From NCBI GenBank assembly GCA_948470475.1, contig OX419339.1:10884863-10948862 (forward strand): a stretch of 64,000 nt of DNA. Reading direction: 5' to 3'. The notes under the pieces were generated by a model. The model searched no databases. It was not told the origin of the DNA and was given only the letters and a program-made list of their open reading frames with translations. Origin of the DNA: Galaxea fascicularis. Taxonomy: Eukaryota; Cnidaria; Anthozoa; Scleractinia; Euphylliidae. Made by a program: the position numbers and the translations under genes. Numbering within the stretch: the first letter of the stretch is position 1; each line of letters starts with the position of its first letter. Shown one piece after another: positions 22,180-32,693 of this stretch.

Positions 22180-25100
22180 ACAATGTTGCGAGCGTTTGCA
22201 CGGGGCTTAACGTGAAAACCACCTTTTAGACCTTTTTGGCTTGTAGATTTTGTTTTCCCATTGTAGACCACGTGCTGTTACCCAAGAGAATTTCGCCATA
22301 TTCACGTGCATATGTACGCAAAATTTATGCGGCAGGTTTCTTTTGCAGGTCACATTCCACAGGTCACATTCCACAGGTCAAAGTACAGGTCACCGTGCTA
22401 CAGATAAATAAACAAGCCCAAAAGTATCTCCTAGCCCTAATCACCATCCAAAATTTCTTTTTAGATCGTGATGAAACTGTTTGGCTTAGTTACCAATCGA
22501 CAAAACAGTGACCTGTACCTGTGACCTGTGGAATGTGACCTGTAAAAGATACCTGCCTAAATTTATGAAATCATATGGTCTACTTCGGTAAACAAAATCG
22601 ACAAGCTAAAAAGGTCAATTTTCGTTTTGGCAAAATCATTAGTCGCGGCAAAATTATTTTCGCCTCGGTAAAATAATTTTACCCACGGCAAAATGGCGAA
22701 AAACCCCGTTAGATTGTGGAATGCAGACTCCCGACCTCGGGGGAACCGGACCAGGGGTTGGATAAAATGCGGACTAGGTAGTAGGTCCACTGACATGGCA
22801 GAAAAACTGTTAAAGTGCCTATGACCCCAAATTATTTTTTCGCTAAAATGAATCTTTGCACCTGTTCGAAACGCATAGCGAGCTTTTTTTCCTATTTTAA
22901 TAACTCCTGCCTTTTTACAGGCTTCAAAACTTACGAAAAACCAAGGATCATTTGTTTCGTGACTGAGTCAGAAGGGGAATGGGTCTATTCCCGATTTGAC
23001 GTCAAAATCTACTTTGCATGCATATTTACAAAGAGTTAATGTGGTGCAAATCAGTTTGTGACGTCAAATCGGGAATAGACCCATGCCCCTTCTGACTCGG
23101 TTGTGAAACAAACAATGCTCAGTTTAGAAGCCCATTAAAAGTCAAGATTTGTTGAAAAAAGGAAAAAAATGCCACAATGAGTTTCGAACAAGTGCAAAGA
23201 TTTATTTGGGGTTATAGGCACTTTAAAAATGACTAAAATTATGACTAATTTAACCATTACTATGACTGCCATTACATGTACACAGTTTTCCCTCTGCTCT
23301 GACGGCTTGTCACACCCCTTTCTGAACAGGAATCTCTTGGTTTGTGTATGGCAGTGTTCAATATGCAGTGATATCAACTGTTGTTCTCTGAGCCCCCTCC
23401 CCTTCGCGCATAACCAGCAAAAACCTTTTTGTGTTTAGTCTTTATGGGGTAGTTTGTGTCTGATTTTACAAGAAACATGATCAAACGTACACCTACTGCA
23501 TATTTGTTTTTTCCATAGTTATCAAGTCTCGCTTTGAAAGCAAGTACGTTCCTATAAGGGATGGTCAAAACATCTGGACTGTGAAATTCAACCCTCATGC
23601 AACTAAAGTGCCTCTTGTGATGGTACATGGCTTTGGGGGTGGTATTGGTCTCTGGGCCATGAACGTTGATGCTCTTGCCAAGGATAGGTCTGTCTATGCA
23701 ATTGACGTCTTGGGATTTGGACGTAGCTCTCGTCCTCAGTTAAGCAATGATCCACAGGAAGCTGAAGTGGAATTTGTCAACTCCATTGAGCAATGGCGGC
23801 ACCAGATGGGCCTGGACAATTTTGTTCTTCTGGGACACAGTTTTGGTGGCTATCTGGCAAGCTCCTATGCCTTGAAACATCCATCCAGAGTTAGGCATCT
23901 TGTTCTAGTTGATTCATGGGGCTTCCCAGAGAAGCCAGAGGAGTTTGAGTTTGAAGTTCCTTGGTGGGTCAAAGTGCTAGTAACTGTTGTAAGCCCATTT
24001 AATCCACTGGCAGGATTGAGAGCTGCTGGTCCTTGGGGTATGTTATAAACTGTTTTTTTTGTGTGTTCTTACAACTGGTACATTACAAAGTAGTCAATCC
24101 ATGTGGGCCTTGTTGACAGGAAACATTCTGATAGGCAACAAGTAATCTTTACTCTCAGGGGAGAAGCTTCTATCGTCAGCATTAATACTCTTTCCGTCAT
24201 GGAGATTATATTTGTGAATTCATTATCTTTCAGTCATCTGTTTATCTACAATAATTTTGGCTTTCCTATTAAGGCTTCAATTCCTATTCATAGTTTGGAG
24301 GTAGGAAATATTGGGGTTTGACAGGGAGCAGAATCCCCAAGGTGAGAGGAAGTACCTAGGACATTTTGATAAACATTTGGCAGCATTGTACAAAACTCTT
24401 GCATTTAAAAGAGTGGAACTGTCAACTGAAGTAAGTGACCAGGTAGACTGTCAAAGCACCAGCATTTAGGAAAGAAAGAAATGGAATATTTTTACCTATT
24501 GAGGGACTCCCCCCTACTATGAAAGCCGCAAAATTGATCCAGCTCGAGAGTGTTGAATGGGATGGTGACTCACTTTTTTCTTTCTTACGTGCTGAGACAT
24601 GAGAAAAAAAGATGAGTAACATGATATTGTTTTTTTTCAATTTTTCATTTAATAAATGCATTTCTTTGTAATGGTAGGTCCATCACTGGTCCGAAAGTTT
24701 CGACCAGACTTTCAAGGGAGGTACTCACGTCTTCTGTCAGATGACACAATTTTCAAGTACATTTACCACTGCAATGCTCAAAAACCAAGGTAAAATAATT
24801 GGAACCCTTCAAATTAGTGTTAAGTATGTTTTTATAGTTGACCTGAGGAGCAGCTTCCATTGTCTAGAAGAAATTGATTGATATTTGCAGGTTTGTCAAC
24901 AAGCACCAGCAACTGGTGATATTGCTGGCTACTTTCTTAGTTTCACCGGCTATGATTTATCGGAAAAAAGAGAAAATGTAGGGGGGAAATGGTGTTGTTA
25001 CCCCCTCTGTGCTGTCTACTTTCCTAGATTCTCCTTCTACATAAAATCTTTTTGACAACTCTAGCCTGTATCTGAGTAAAAAAAAATTAATATGCTATAT

Positions 25101-25738
25101 TATTATTGCCAGTGGTTGGTGCCAATGCATTCATTAGTTTGTAGACCTAAAAAGTACATGTTGTGTTCCACTGACTGACAAAAAAAGAAACAAACAAATC
25201 CATTAAAAATGCTTAGTTTAGAGAGCCATCCGTAACCTGTAGGCAACCAGCTTTGTTTGTCAAGAAATTATTGCAGCCGGAGTCATATCACAATGTATTG
25301 AAGATTGTCTCAAGAACTCCCTTTAAATTTGGCTTGCATTCTGATTCCCTGTACAGGATGCCATAATTTAATAATTTAAGTCAAAATATTAATTTTTACA
25401 TCATTAATTTTGCCTTAATTTTCAGTGGTGAAATAGCTTTCAAGAATATGAGTGCCATGTTTGGCTGGGCCAAGTTTCCCATGATTCACAGAATTGCCAA
25501 TGTTGACAGAAATGTTCCAATGACCATGATCCATGGTGGGTCATCATGGATTAGTTCTAAACCAAGTCATCAAACCAAATTCTTACGGTTTGGAAGCTAT
25601 GTTGATATTCAAGTGATTCCAGATGCTGGACACCATGTTTATGCTGATCAACCGGATGCCTTCAATTATGCTGTGGATAAAATCTGTCGAATGGAGGATA
25701 GGAAAGTGACACGACTTTTGTCTGAGACAAGTGTATAG
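21579..25738 (+). CDS. ABHD4: ABHD4/ABHD5-type alpha/beta hydrolase, paralogue A
   Basis: Five exons, 21579-21625, 21702-21817, 23519-24037, 24678-24789 and 25426-25738, join in phase to 368 residues, close to ABHD4/5 lengths. Family landmarks are the oxyanion region [24 protein letters not shown], the nucleophile elbow GHSFGG (Ser near residue 162), [22 protein letters not shown] and the C-terminal HHVYAD, which holds the catalytic His and the H(X4)D acyltransferase motif (His near 334). ABHD4 is a lysophospholipase/N-acyl-phosphatidylethanolamine lipase; ABHD5 (CGI-58) has Asn in place of Ser and activates ATGL. The intact Ser favours ABHD4-like catalysis, but cnidarian members may predate or sit outside the ABHD4/5 split. 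The N-terminal Trp-rich segment (SGWWFRRKCSWRPTS) resembles the membrane or lipid-droplet anchor of the family. The exon layout matches the copy at 32694. Confidence 0.92.
22118..22210. mobile_element. Compact palindromic MITE (GGCCCGTGCAAACGCTCGC)
   Basis: The ends aaggcccgtgcaaacgctcg and cgagcgtttgcacggggctt are inverted repeats, and the middle is built from caacattgttggcc palindromes; nearly the whole 93 bp can fold. Similar acaatgttg and cggggctta words end the Harbinger-like remnant near 63650-63730. Intronic in ABHD4-like A. Confidence 0.6.
22319..22566. mobile_element. Inverted-repeat element rich in CAGGTCAC words
   Basis: Left part (aaatttatgcggcaggt, then repeated ggtcacattccaca) is mirrored by the right part (gtggaatgtgacctgt, then acctgcctaaattt). 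About 0.25 kb, intronic, non-coding. The inner ORF in this segment is not a recognised gene. Confidence 0.55.
22810..23226. mobile_element. MITE with TTAAAGTGCCTATGACCCC ends
   Basis: The left end ttaaagtgcctatgacccca and the right end ggggttataggcactttaa form terminal inverted repeats. The arms stay complementary over most of the element (for example gggaatgggtctattcccga against cgggaatagacccatgcccc), giving a near-complete foldback of 0.42 kb. Intronic in ABHD4-like A. Confidence 0.75.
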
Positions 25739-26034
25739 CTCCACTGTTTGTGATGAGTGTCAACATTAAAGGTGGCGCCGGGGGGGGAGGGGGGGACTCT
25801 GGATTTTAACTAATGGGGATAATGCTTCACGTACCGCTATTTTTGTTTTGGGTGCGCAGTGCATAATGAGCAATATTGGGTCTTCAAACATATCCAGAAA
25901 GGATTGTACTTTATTCACAGAATCATGTGGGCAGGATATACTGACACTACCCAGGGCACTATCGTGTATCTTCAGATTATTTTGAACATCCCAAAAATCC
26001 CTACTTAACACCAACAAATGAAACTTGTACATCA
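25739..26034. other. 3' flank of ABHD4-like A; no gene seen
   Basis: Probably 3' UTR and spacer. It begins with a run of G just after the stop codon (about 25777-25797). No gene is recognised. Confidence 0.35.
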
Positions 26035-26362
26035 TTTTTGACATCATCTAGCAACAAGATATACACTTCTTACTAACCGAGTTCAAGGTCCGTACTGTAA
26101 GTTACGGACCGAGTTTTTTCCTGTTTAGGAAAAAATGAGGATCCCTAACTTACAGTACAGACCGAGAAAACAAGCTTAGTAAGATATTTATTACATAATT
26201 TTTGACATCATCTAGCAACAAGATATACACTTCTTACTAACCGAGTTCAAGGTCCGTACTGTAAGTTACGGACCGAGTTTTTTTCCTGTTTAGGAAAAAA
26301 TGAGGATCCCTAACTTACAGTACAGACCGAGAAAACAAGCTTAGTAAGATATTTATTATATC
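26035..26362. repeat. Two head-to-tail copies of a 164-bp hairpin element
   Basis: 26035-26198 and 26199 to about 26362 are nearly identical (one extra T in a T-run of copy 2). Each copy contains an internal inverted pair, ccgtactgtaagttacgg against cttacagtacagaccg, and ends with cttagtaagatattta matching the ttcttactaa start. It looks like a small MITE duplicated in tandem. Confidence 0.75.
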
Positions 26363-26908
26363 TTTGAGGTGAATCAGGCGTGCGGGAAAAGAAACTTTCC
26401 AATTTAGCGGGCCGTACAGGAAAATATGGCCCGAAAAGTTGACTAATCACAGCGCACGTACTAACTGAGAGGTATAAGTTTGCTTATTTTAAGTCAACAT
26501 ATTTATCTGTAAATATACCAGTTTCTGTGGCTTTTGTGTAAGCTGCTAGGCTAGAGTTTTCTCTTATTTAAAGTTGATAAAATCTTCAACATATAATTAT
26601 TGGTTTATCCTTGTACAGTTAGGATACGATAAAAAACACAATTATTAAAATAAAAGGGTGACTGCACAGTTGTTTAGGTCTGATGCATTCTACCTGTGAC
26701 CTATTTACAAAAACAAAATATCCCAAGCTGTTTTTAGATGCAAAACTATTCTCAGAGGATAAATGGGGTAGTTTCTGAAGAAACTGGTGCTGCGTCGATG
26801 GGGGAGTTGTATACAAAATTCTCTTGACGAAGACGGAAGGGCTAACGCTCGAAACGTTACGGTGGTCAATTTACATTTATCAACTCCGTTGATAAAACCA
26901 ACTTTTTG
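26363..26908. other. Repeat-like spacer interrupted by the 26909 element
   Basis: This sequence continues past 27621 if the 26909 element is removed. Near 26826-26862 it holds gacgaagacgg ... ctcgaaacgtt, a tail-like module often repeated in animal genomes. A related module (ctgatgaagac ... gttgaaacgct) is at about 41032-41070. No gene. Confidence 0.35.
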
Positions 26909-27611
26909 CGGCATGTCTAGTTCACGGAACCCACGGAACCACCTCTAAATTACTAAAAACATTGTTTTCTTTTCGTCGTGTCATGCTAAAATGGTCACTG
27001 GTTTTAAAAGCCATTTTACAAAGGATCAATAGGTAGTCCAATTGTTTTCTTAGAACCCTGTCTAAAAACACCCAAAACGAAAATACGTCCGACGTCGTTT
27101 GATGTTTCTCTGATTTAAGGATGGCCCTTCGTAAACTTGCGGTGTTAACCCAATAAATATACCAATAAAAGTGCATGACTCTAGTAGAAAGATTCCCCAC
27201 CCAAAACATGCATACACTCACACGCACAAAGTTTTGTTTATTTTTAGTTATGTTGCTCGGGAACGTAGCTTGCACTTTTAAAGCTTTTTATGTCCCCGTT
27301 ATTAACGTCACGTGGACTTAATTAAGTGCGCTCAAGTGCCGGATGCTCATCAAACTTTGCCCAGTAACCGGTAATAAGAACTCCTAACGGTAAAAGGAAC
27401 TATAGTGTTTCCTTTTAATTCCATTCTATTATGCCAGATAGCACAAAAACACTGGAAACGGTCAATTTGCACCCATATATGCCCTGAGTGAGAATCTCGA
27501 AAGAAAAGTATATTTTGGTGAATTAATCTATACCCCGGAGTGTTTTTAAACCATACTCAGGTGATTTCTGTATTACGCACTTTAGAGGTGGTTCCGTGAA
27601 TTAGACATGTC
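26909..27611. mobile_element. TIR element flanked by a 10-bp direct repeat
   Basis: The left end ggcatgtctagttcacggaa and the right end (ttccgtgaattagacatgtc) form about 28-bp inverted repeats continuing into ccacctctaaa. The 10-bp word caactttttg occurs immediately outside both ends (26899-26908 and 27612-27621), a likely target-site duplication. A 9-10-bp duplication would suit a Mutator-like element, but no transposase is present. About 0.7 kb. Confidence 0.7.
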
Positions 27612-27900
27612 CAACTTTTTGTGTATCCTCAGAGGGGCCCCACATGATATGAGCGGAGTAGACATAAAGGAAAGACCTAAGGTTAACTTCCTCTTTATTC
27701 CATCTCACGCAAAAGGTGGCTATGTTCTAAATCCTAGGAGGTAAAGGCGACTAATTGCGTTCGCAGAACGCAGTCCTAACGCAGACTGAATTGAAATTTT
27801 TTGGGTCAACCGGCCAAGCATGCGCGCATCGTCGCAAACTTGCACGTGCATACGTGATACATTCGTTTCGCAATCGTTCGCTCAAGTTGCGTGGAGACGT

Positions 27901-28125
27901 TTACAGAGGGTCCCCTATACTTTTTTCGTGAAACGTGATTGGGACTATTTTTTTTCTCGTGAATGGTTATTTAGGTTTTTTTACTTATTCGTGATTCGTG
28001 ATTGCCAATATTTGATTTTTGCGTGAACGTAAACGAAATATGGGAATTATCCGTGACGTGTGAACAGTCTCAATATTTTTACGTGAATGCATTTTGCAAA
28101 GTGGTATAGGGGACCCTCTTTACAG
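27901..28125. mobile_element. MITE with TTACAGAGGGTCCCCTATAC ends
   Basis: Left end ttacagagggtcccctatac and right end gtataggggaccctctttac are near-perfect inverted repeats. The inside is rich in cgtgattcgtgat words. About 225 bp, non-coding. Confidence 0.7.
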
Positions 28126-29869
28126 TGTGTAAAAATGGTAAGCGGCAAGTTTCGTCTTTTTTTGGAGTTGGAAGTAATGGGGTTAAAAACTATTGCTGTT
28201 AACATTTATCGATGCGTTAGGGAAGTATGTATGACTTCTGGTACAAAAGGAAACTGCAGTTTGGCGCTGTGATTACAACCCGCTCGCCTTGGACAAGAAA
28301 TAACAACGGCGTCACTGTAAATAAATGTGAACTCGGGTTGTGCAATTTTACAAATAACTCTCGATCTGACTAAGCATATATTTAACCCACCAAGTTGTGT
28401 AGCTTGACGATGGCAAATGGCCATCATTTGTGGTCAGAAAATTAACTTACCGAGTTATGTAAAGAAATAACACAAAACAAACGACAGCCATGACACAAAA
28501 CACGGTGTCAGCTTTCAAATGCAAAACCTATCATACATTGCTATTTCAACTTACCAAACCTAGCAACATTCGAACCGTGACTCTCTTATCTACGATTACT
28601 ACTAGTATAGCAACTTCTTTAGCCTTGATCCCCCAAACTATGCTCAAGGAAATATTCCGGCCTAAAAGCAACTTCCAGGTGGAATTTAGATTTTCTCTTG
28701 ATTGGAACAAAGATGGTTACAAGAATAACCAGGGAACTGAGTCTGGTAAGTCTCTTTGCTCATTGGAGCGAAAAACATCCGGTTCACACCTGAAGACATA
28801 CCCTCCTTTAGGGTCTAAGTGGACCACCTATGCCTTTTTTAGGCCTCAAAGCCATACGATTGACCAGCCATACCACTGAATACCATGTCCAGTCCTAATG
28901 AGCCTAACAGGACAACAGGGGTGCTTACTATTTACACGAAAAACCCTACTGCGAAAAAGCGTTGTTTTTGAGGGGGCGGGCCGCAGCGCGAAAATCGGCG
29001 TTAGCGAGCAGATCGACGGTGACATAAGACGACATAAAGCCAATGCGTAAATTGGGCCTAACTGCCGGTTCGGAAAACCCAAAATCTTTGGTACAAGTCC
29101 TTCCATTTGGGACGTCTAAAGAACTAAACAATACTATGGGCTACAGGCTTAAGTGATGAATTCTGCGCTGTGCTGATGATATGCGATGATATGCGTTAAC
29201 AAAACCACGATCGGATCGGATCGGACTGACAAAACCTGGACGAAATCAACGAAAGTCGGATCATGGTATCCTTAAAAACGTGTCATCTGGTAAAATTGAT
29301 ATTTTAAGAAACACAAGTTTTCGACTGACTAAACTGACTGCAGTCTTCAACTGGTGAAATGAGGAAAGAGGAATTCTCATAACGTAGTGGGGGTACTCAA
29401 CAAGATCCAGCCCCTTCCCCTTTGAAATATCATTTTTCGCAGAAAAGATACTCTTTTCGCACACCTTCCATTGAAAATAGAACCACTTTCACACACCTAC
29501 TCAAGAACACTGCGTCTCCTTTCTAAACCCTTGGAATGAATTTATGACCGATACTCGGCAGGACTAAAAAAATACCTAAATGACAGATTTTCCTACCCTT
29601 TCATTTATTCAACTCATAAAATCCCTACCCTTTTATATACCTGAAGCCTGAAAAAGGTACCTCTTCTCCGTACAGGCCATTATAGGGAGTATAACCCTCC
29701 AGGTAAACGTCCAAAGAAAAATCCCTCAAATCACTAAAATATTCAGACAAGACACAACAACACTGGTTGTAATCAGAGTGTAATCCAAGTTTGTCTCTTC
29801 GATTGAGACGTTTTCCCTGGTTTAATTTAATGTTAGAGCCGGTCTTGCCTATCATTCGGTGACTAGCTC
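28126..29869. other. Intergenic region; no recognised gene
   Basis: It holds unrecognised short frames only, including one of 129 codons at 28490-28879 with no family motif and biased, low-complexity content. I do not call a gene. Confidence 0.35.
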
Positions 29870-30137
29870 CAGGGGCGGATCCAGGATATTGAGAAAGAGG
29901 GGGCTGGTCACTGAAATTTGTATAGTGGCGCAATTTTGAAATTGAGACCGTCAGAGATGCGATTTCCAGCATTTTGAGGATCTTTTTTTTGAATTTCTTA
30001 AAAATTATGTTCTTTGAATACGATGTCTGGATAAAATCAACTATTTCAATCATCCAAGGGATTGATAAAAAAAAATTCAACAAAAGGGGGGGGGGGGGGG
30101 CCGCGGCCCCCTCGGCCCACCCCTAAATCCGCCCCTG
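29870..30137. mobile_element. hAT-like MITE with CAGGGGCGGA ends
   Basis: It starts caggggcggatccagga and ends aatccgcccctg, with agctc on both sides (29865-29869 and 30138-30142). It carries a run of G near 30085-30100 followed by ccgcggccc. CAGGGGCGGA-type ends are common for non-autonomous hAT elements in animals; hAT target duplications are usually 8 bp, so the 5-bp match is weak. Confidence 0.6.
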
Positions 30138-30930
30138 AGCTCTGTTCTCTGTAAGTTCATTGTTTATCCCTAATTTCGTGGTCTCAGTTCAGACGTGTTA
30201 GATCTATGTCTCAATGACACGGTCTATCACTTGCTTCTGCTTAGGCCTTAGATGATCCTACTTGTTTGTACTTTTTTTACGCAGAGATAAGACGAACTGA
30301 ACAACACATCATTTCGTTACTCTTATTTTGCTGCTGAGAAACTCCATAGGGTCAACTCCCGTTTGTTTTAAACAACTCTTTGAATTGTGCGTTTCCAAAA
30401 CGTTGTCGGACAAAAATTAAGAACTCCATTTTCTGTAAACCGCTTCTAGAGAGTCCGAACACAGTTCAGGCCCAAGAGAAACTCATTTTTCTTTGGCTTT
30501 GAACACTTAACAGATTGAAAGAGCTAGCACAGGTCGGGTGCTTTTTATGCATTTTAAAGACACCCCCTTGATCAGATCAATTGAAGGGTTGGGTGCAGTG
30601 CTACGCTAAGTGACTTTTTTTTGGATTATTATTTTTTTCATTTTGCTCAAAAATTGCTGATTTCTCGCAATACAGGCTTGCTTCTGTGTAGTAAACATTT
30701 CCCTGTGGTTTTGTCATTGTCTTCCCTTAGTTTCCAAGAAGACGTCGGCGTCTTCTATTATTTTGTGTAAAACTAAGACAAAAGAAACCGAATAAGTTTC
30801 TTGTTTGGTTTTATGGCCCGTATTTACCAGAAAATTAAGCACAAGGAAAGTACAGGACAGGAAAAAAGTCACGTCAACTGCTACCAGATAACAAATACTT
30901 AAGACAGTTTAAAATCACTTCTCATATGCC
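30138..30930. other. Intergenic region; nothing recognised
   Basis: No coding, RNA or clear inverted-repeat signal was seen. Confidence 0.3.
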
Positions 30931-31100
30931 GCAGACCTACCTGCGACATAGCCGCACGCCTGCGAAGTTGATTTGAGTCCAACTTTGCAGGCATGCCGGC
31001 GGTAAAGACCTTCGATGGTTCAGTTTTAATGCCGGCGGCGAATGTTCTCATATGTCGGAACAGTATCCCAGGCATTACCGGCGGCTATGTCGCAGCCTCG
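30931..31100. repeat. GC-rich inverted repeat (GCGACATAGCCGC)
   Basis: ctgcgacatagccgc near 30950 is matched by gcggctatgtcgcag near 31082-31096. catatgccg/catatgtcgg and gccggcgg words repeat between them. It is more GC-rich than the surrounding spacer. Possible MITE; ends not resolved. Confidence 0.4.
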
Positions 31101-31974
31101 CGCAGGGGGCGGGGACAAGAAGACTCCAATCACGCCTGGCACCCTAGGCTTAATTAACAGCCGCTGCTTCGGGAAATGAGCCCGCGCTCACCCCCGAAGA
31201 GAGGGTTGGAAGCGTGAATGAGGCATTGTTGACTTCCACCAATCAAAAGCTCGCCTGCTCAAATCGAGCAGGCAGTATATGAATTATTTTTTCCAGAGCA
31301 AATTTCAAATGGCGGATTTGAACGTTTTCACGGTTTGATTTGGCGTGTAATCATATTTTAGAGCATTTTAAAGTGGAAAACTTGAAAGTTTTGCAACGTC
31401 AAGTGTGATGAACAATGAACATTCAACCTTGATTACGTGATTAAGCTTAGTTGTTTTTGATTTAGATAAGATACGTTTCTGTTCTGTTTCATTTATCGAG
31501 TTTTTACGCCCCTATTTTCATATACTATTGTTCACAGTTTGAATATATTACGTAGCTAGCCGTTCCTGTTTTCTACCGGTTTTACAACTGTACACGTGAA
31601 TTGTGCCCTTATCAGAGAATCCCCCCCCCCCCCCCTTAAGCTTGAGTTAGTTGGAGTTAGGAGATCGACGGAGTAACGTTGGAGTTTTCGGAGTTTCGTA
31701 ATGTTGGAGTTTTCTAGCCCTTAAGACAGGATCAGACGTAAGTTTCAGCTCATTGTATTCAGTTTTCGTTTTCCTTTAATTTTTCTTCCTTTGTAATTAG
31801 TCTTAGTCTTTTTTTTTTTTATCTCGTACATTGTAATTTTCCCTTTTAGTTTTCACCGCATGTGTACTATAATCCAGACGAGTTGGCGATCGCATTAAAC
31901 GCTGTTGAGCTAACTTGTGCTGTTGCGTTCTACACTGTGGTTGACACTTCCCGATCTCCAGTGCACAACACCCC
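31101..31974. other. Spacer before the RecQ-like fragment
   Basis: It contains a C-run at about 31621-31635 and repeated ggagtt words near 31645-31710. No gene is recognised. Confidence 0.3.
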
Positions 31975-32175
31975 GTGTCCACTGCACTGGGTACGCGACA
32001 TCAAGTGTTAGAGAAGCTGGCAAATGGTGAAGATGTGTTCGTCATTCAACCGACTGGGTCAGGAAAGTCACTAATTTTCCAATCTGCGCCGATAATGTTT
32101 GGGATAGTGAAGAAGACAACTTTTGAATCCATTGCTGTTGTGATTTCACCTCTGACTTCTCTAATGCAAGATCAC
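31975..32175 (+). pseudogene. RecQ-like DNA helicase fragment (helicase motifs 0/I)
   Basis: About 67 codons match the start of a RecQ/DEAH helicase core: RHQVLEKLANGEDVFVIQPTG, with Walker A QPTGSGKS, then VVISPLTSLMQDH. It lacks an ATG (the frame opens at GTG) and stops two codons after a possible donor (CAC|GTGAGA). The remaining helicase motifs are absent downstream, where the ABHD4-like B gene begins. Such RecQ pieces are often scattered copies, perhaps carried by mobile elements (inference). An exon of an unannotated gene is the alternative. Confidence 0.6.
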
Positions 32176-32658
32176 GTGAGATAACATATTTAGTGTCTGA
32201 TGACATTTCATAAATTAAATTTTGAGTTCACGTCACAGACACGATCTTTTCTTGGGGAGGATACTCACTAGAACCCAAGCCAGGGGCGCTTTCCATTTAC
32301 AGGATCCATCCGTGTGGAAATTTTAGGTTTAAATATTCAGTGCTGCAGCTTGTTCAAATACAAAACGGATAAGCCACACAATGTACTAGTATCAGCTGAG
32401 AAGCTAAGAAAGAACAGAAAAAGTGCATTGATTAAGCCGATGGTCCATTATTTCTGAAACGTTCCATATGCAATGGTATGTACCATTTGATTTTCCAACC
32501 AGAATTTCCGGGTTTCCCATGTAAATGAAAAGCGCCCCTGGTAACCCTATCGGAAGAGTTAATTTTGAACCGGATGTGACCTCACGTGACGTAACACAAC
32601 AACAATCCGTAACTTGCGGTTCCTTGCTGGTTTCTTGTGTTAACAGTAAATAACCAAG

Positions 32659-32673
32659 ATGGGGGGAAGCTGA
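32659..32673 (+). promoter_or_regulatory. Four-codon upstream ORF before ABHD4-like B
   Basis: ATG GGG GGA AGC TGA lies 20 bp upstream of the chosen start at 32694. If the transcript begins upstream, ribosomes would meet this uORF first. Whether it is in the mRNA cannot be judged here. Confidence 0.3.
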
Positions 32674-32693
32674 CACGGAACGTAGCGGAGAAT

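Noticed and set aside
21738..22511. Chain of 78-91-codon plus-strand ORFs after ABHD4-like A exon 2
   Set aside because: They are out of frame with exon 2 or lie in the intron over MITEs; phase and homology place the next exon at 23519.
29625..30083. 152-codon minus-strand ORF
   Set aside because: Half of it is the hAT-like MITE at 29870 read through; composition is low-complexity and no motif is present.
31975..31977. GTG as start codon of the helicase fragment
   Set aside because: Animal nuclear genes do not normally start at GTG; the frame is better read as an internal exon or fragment.
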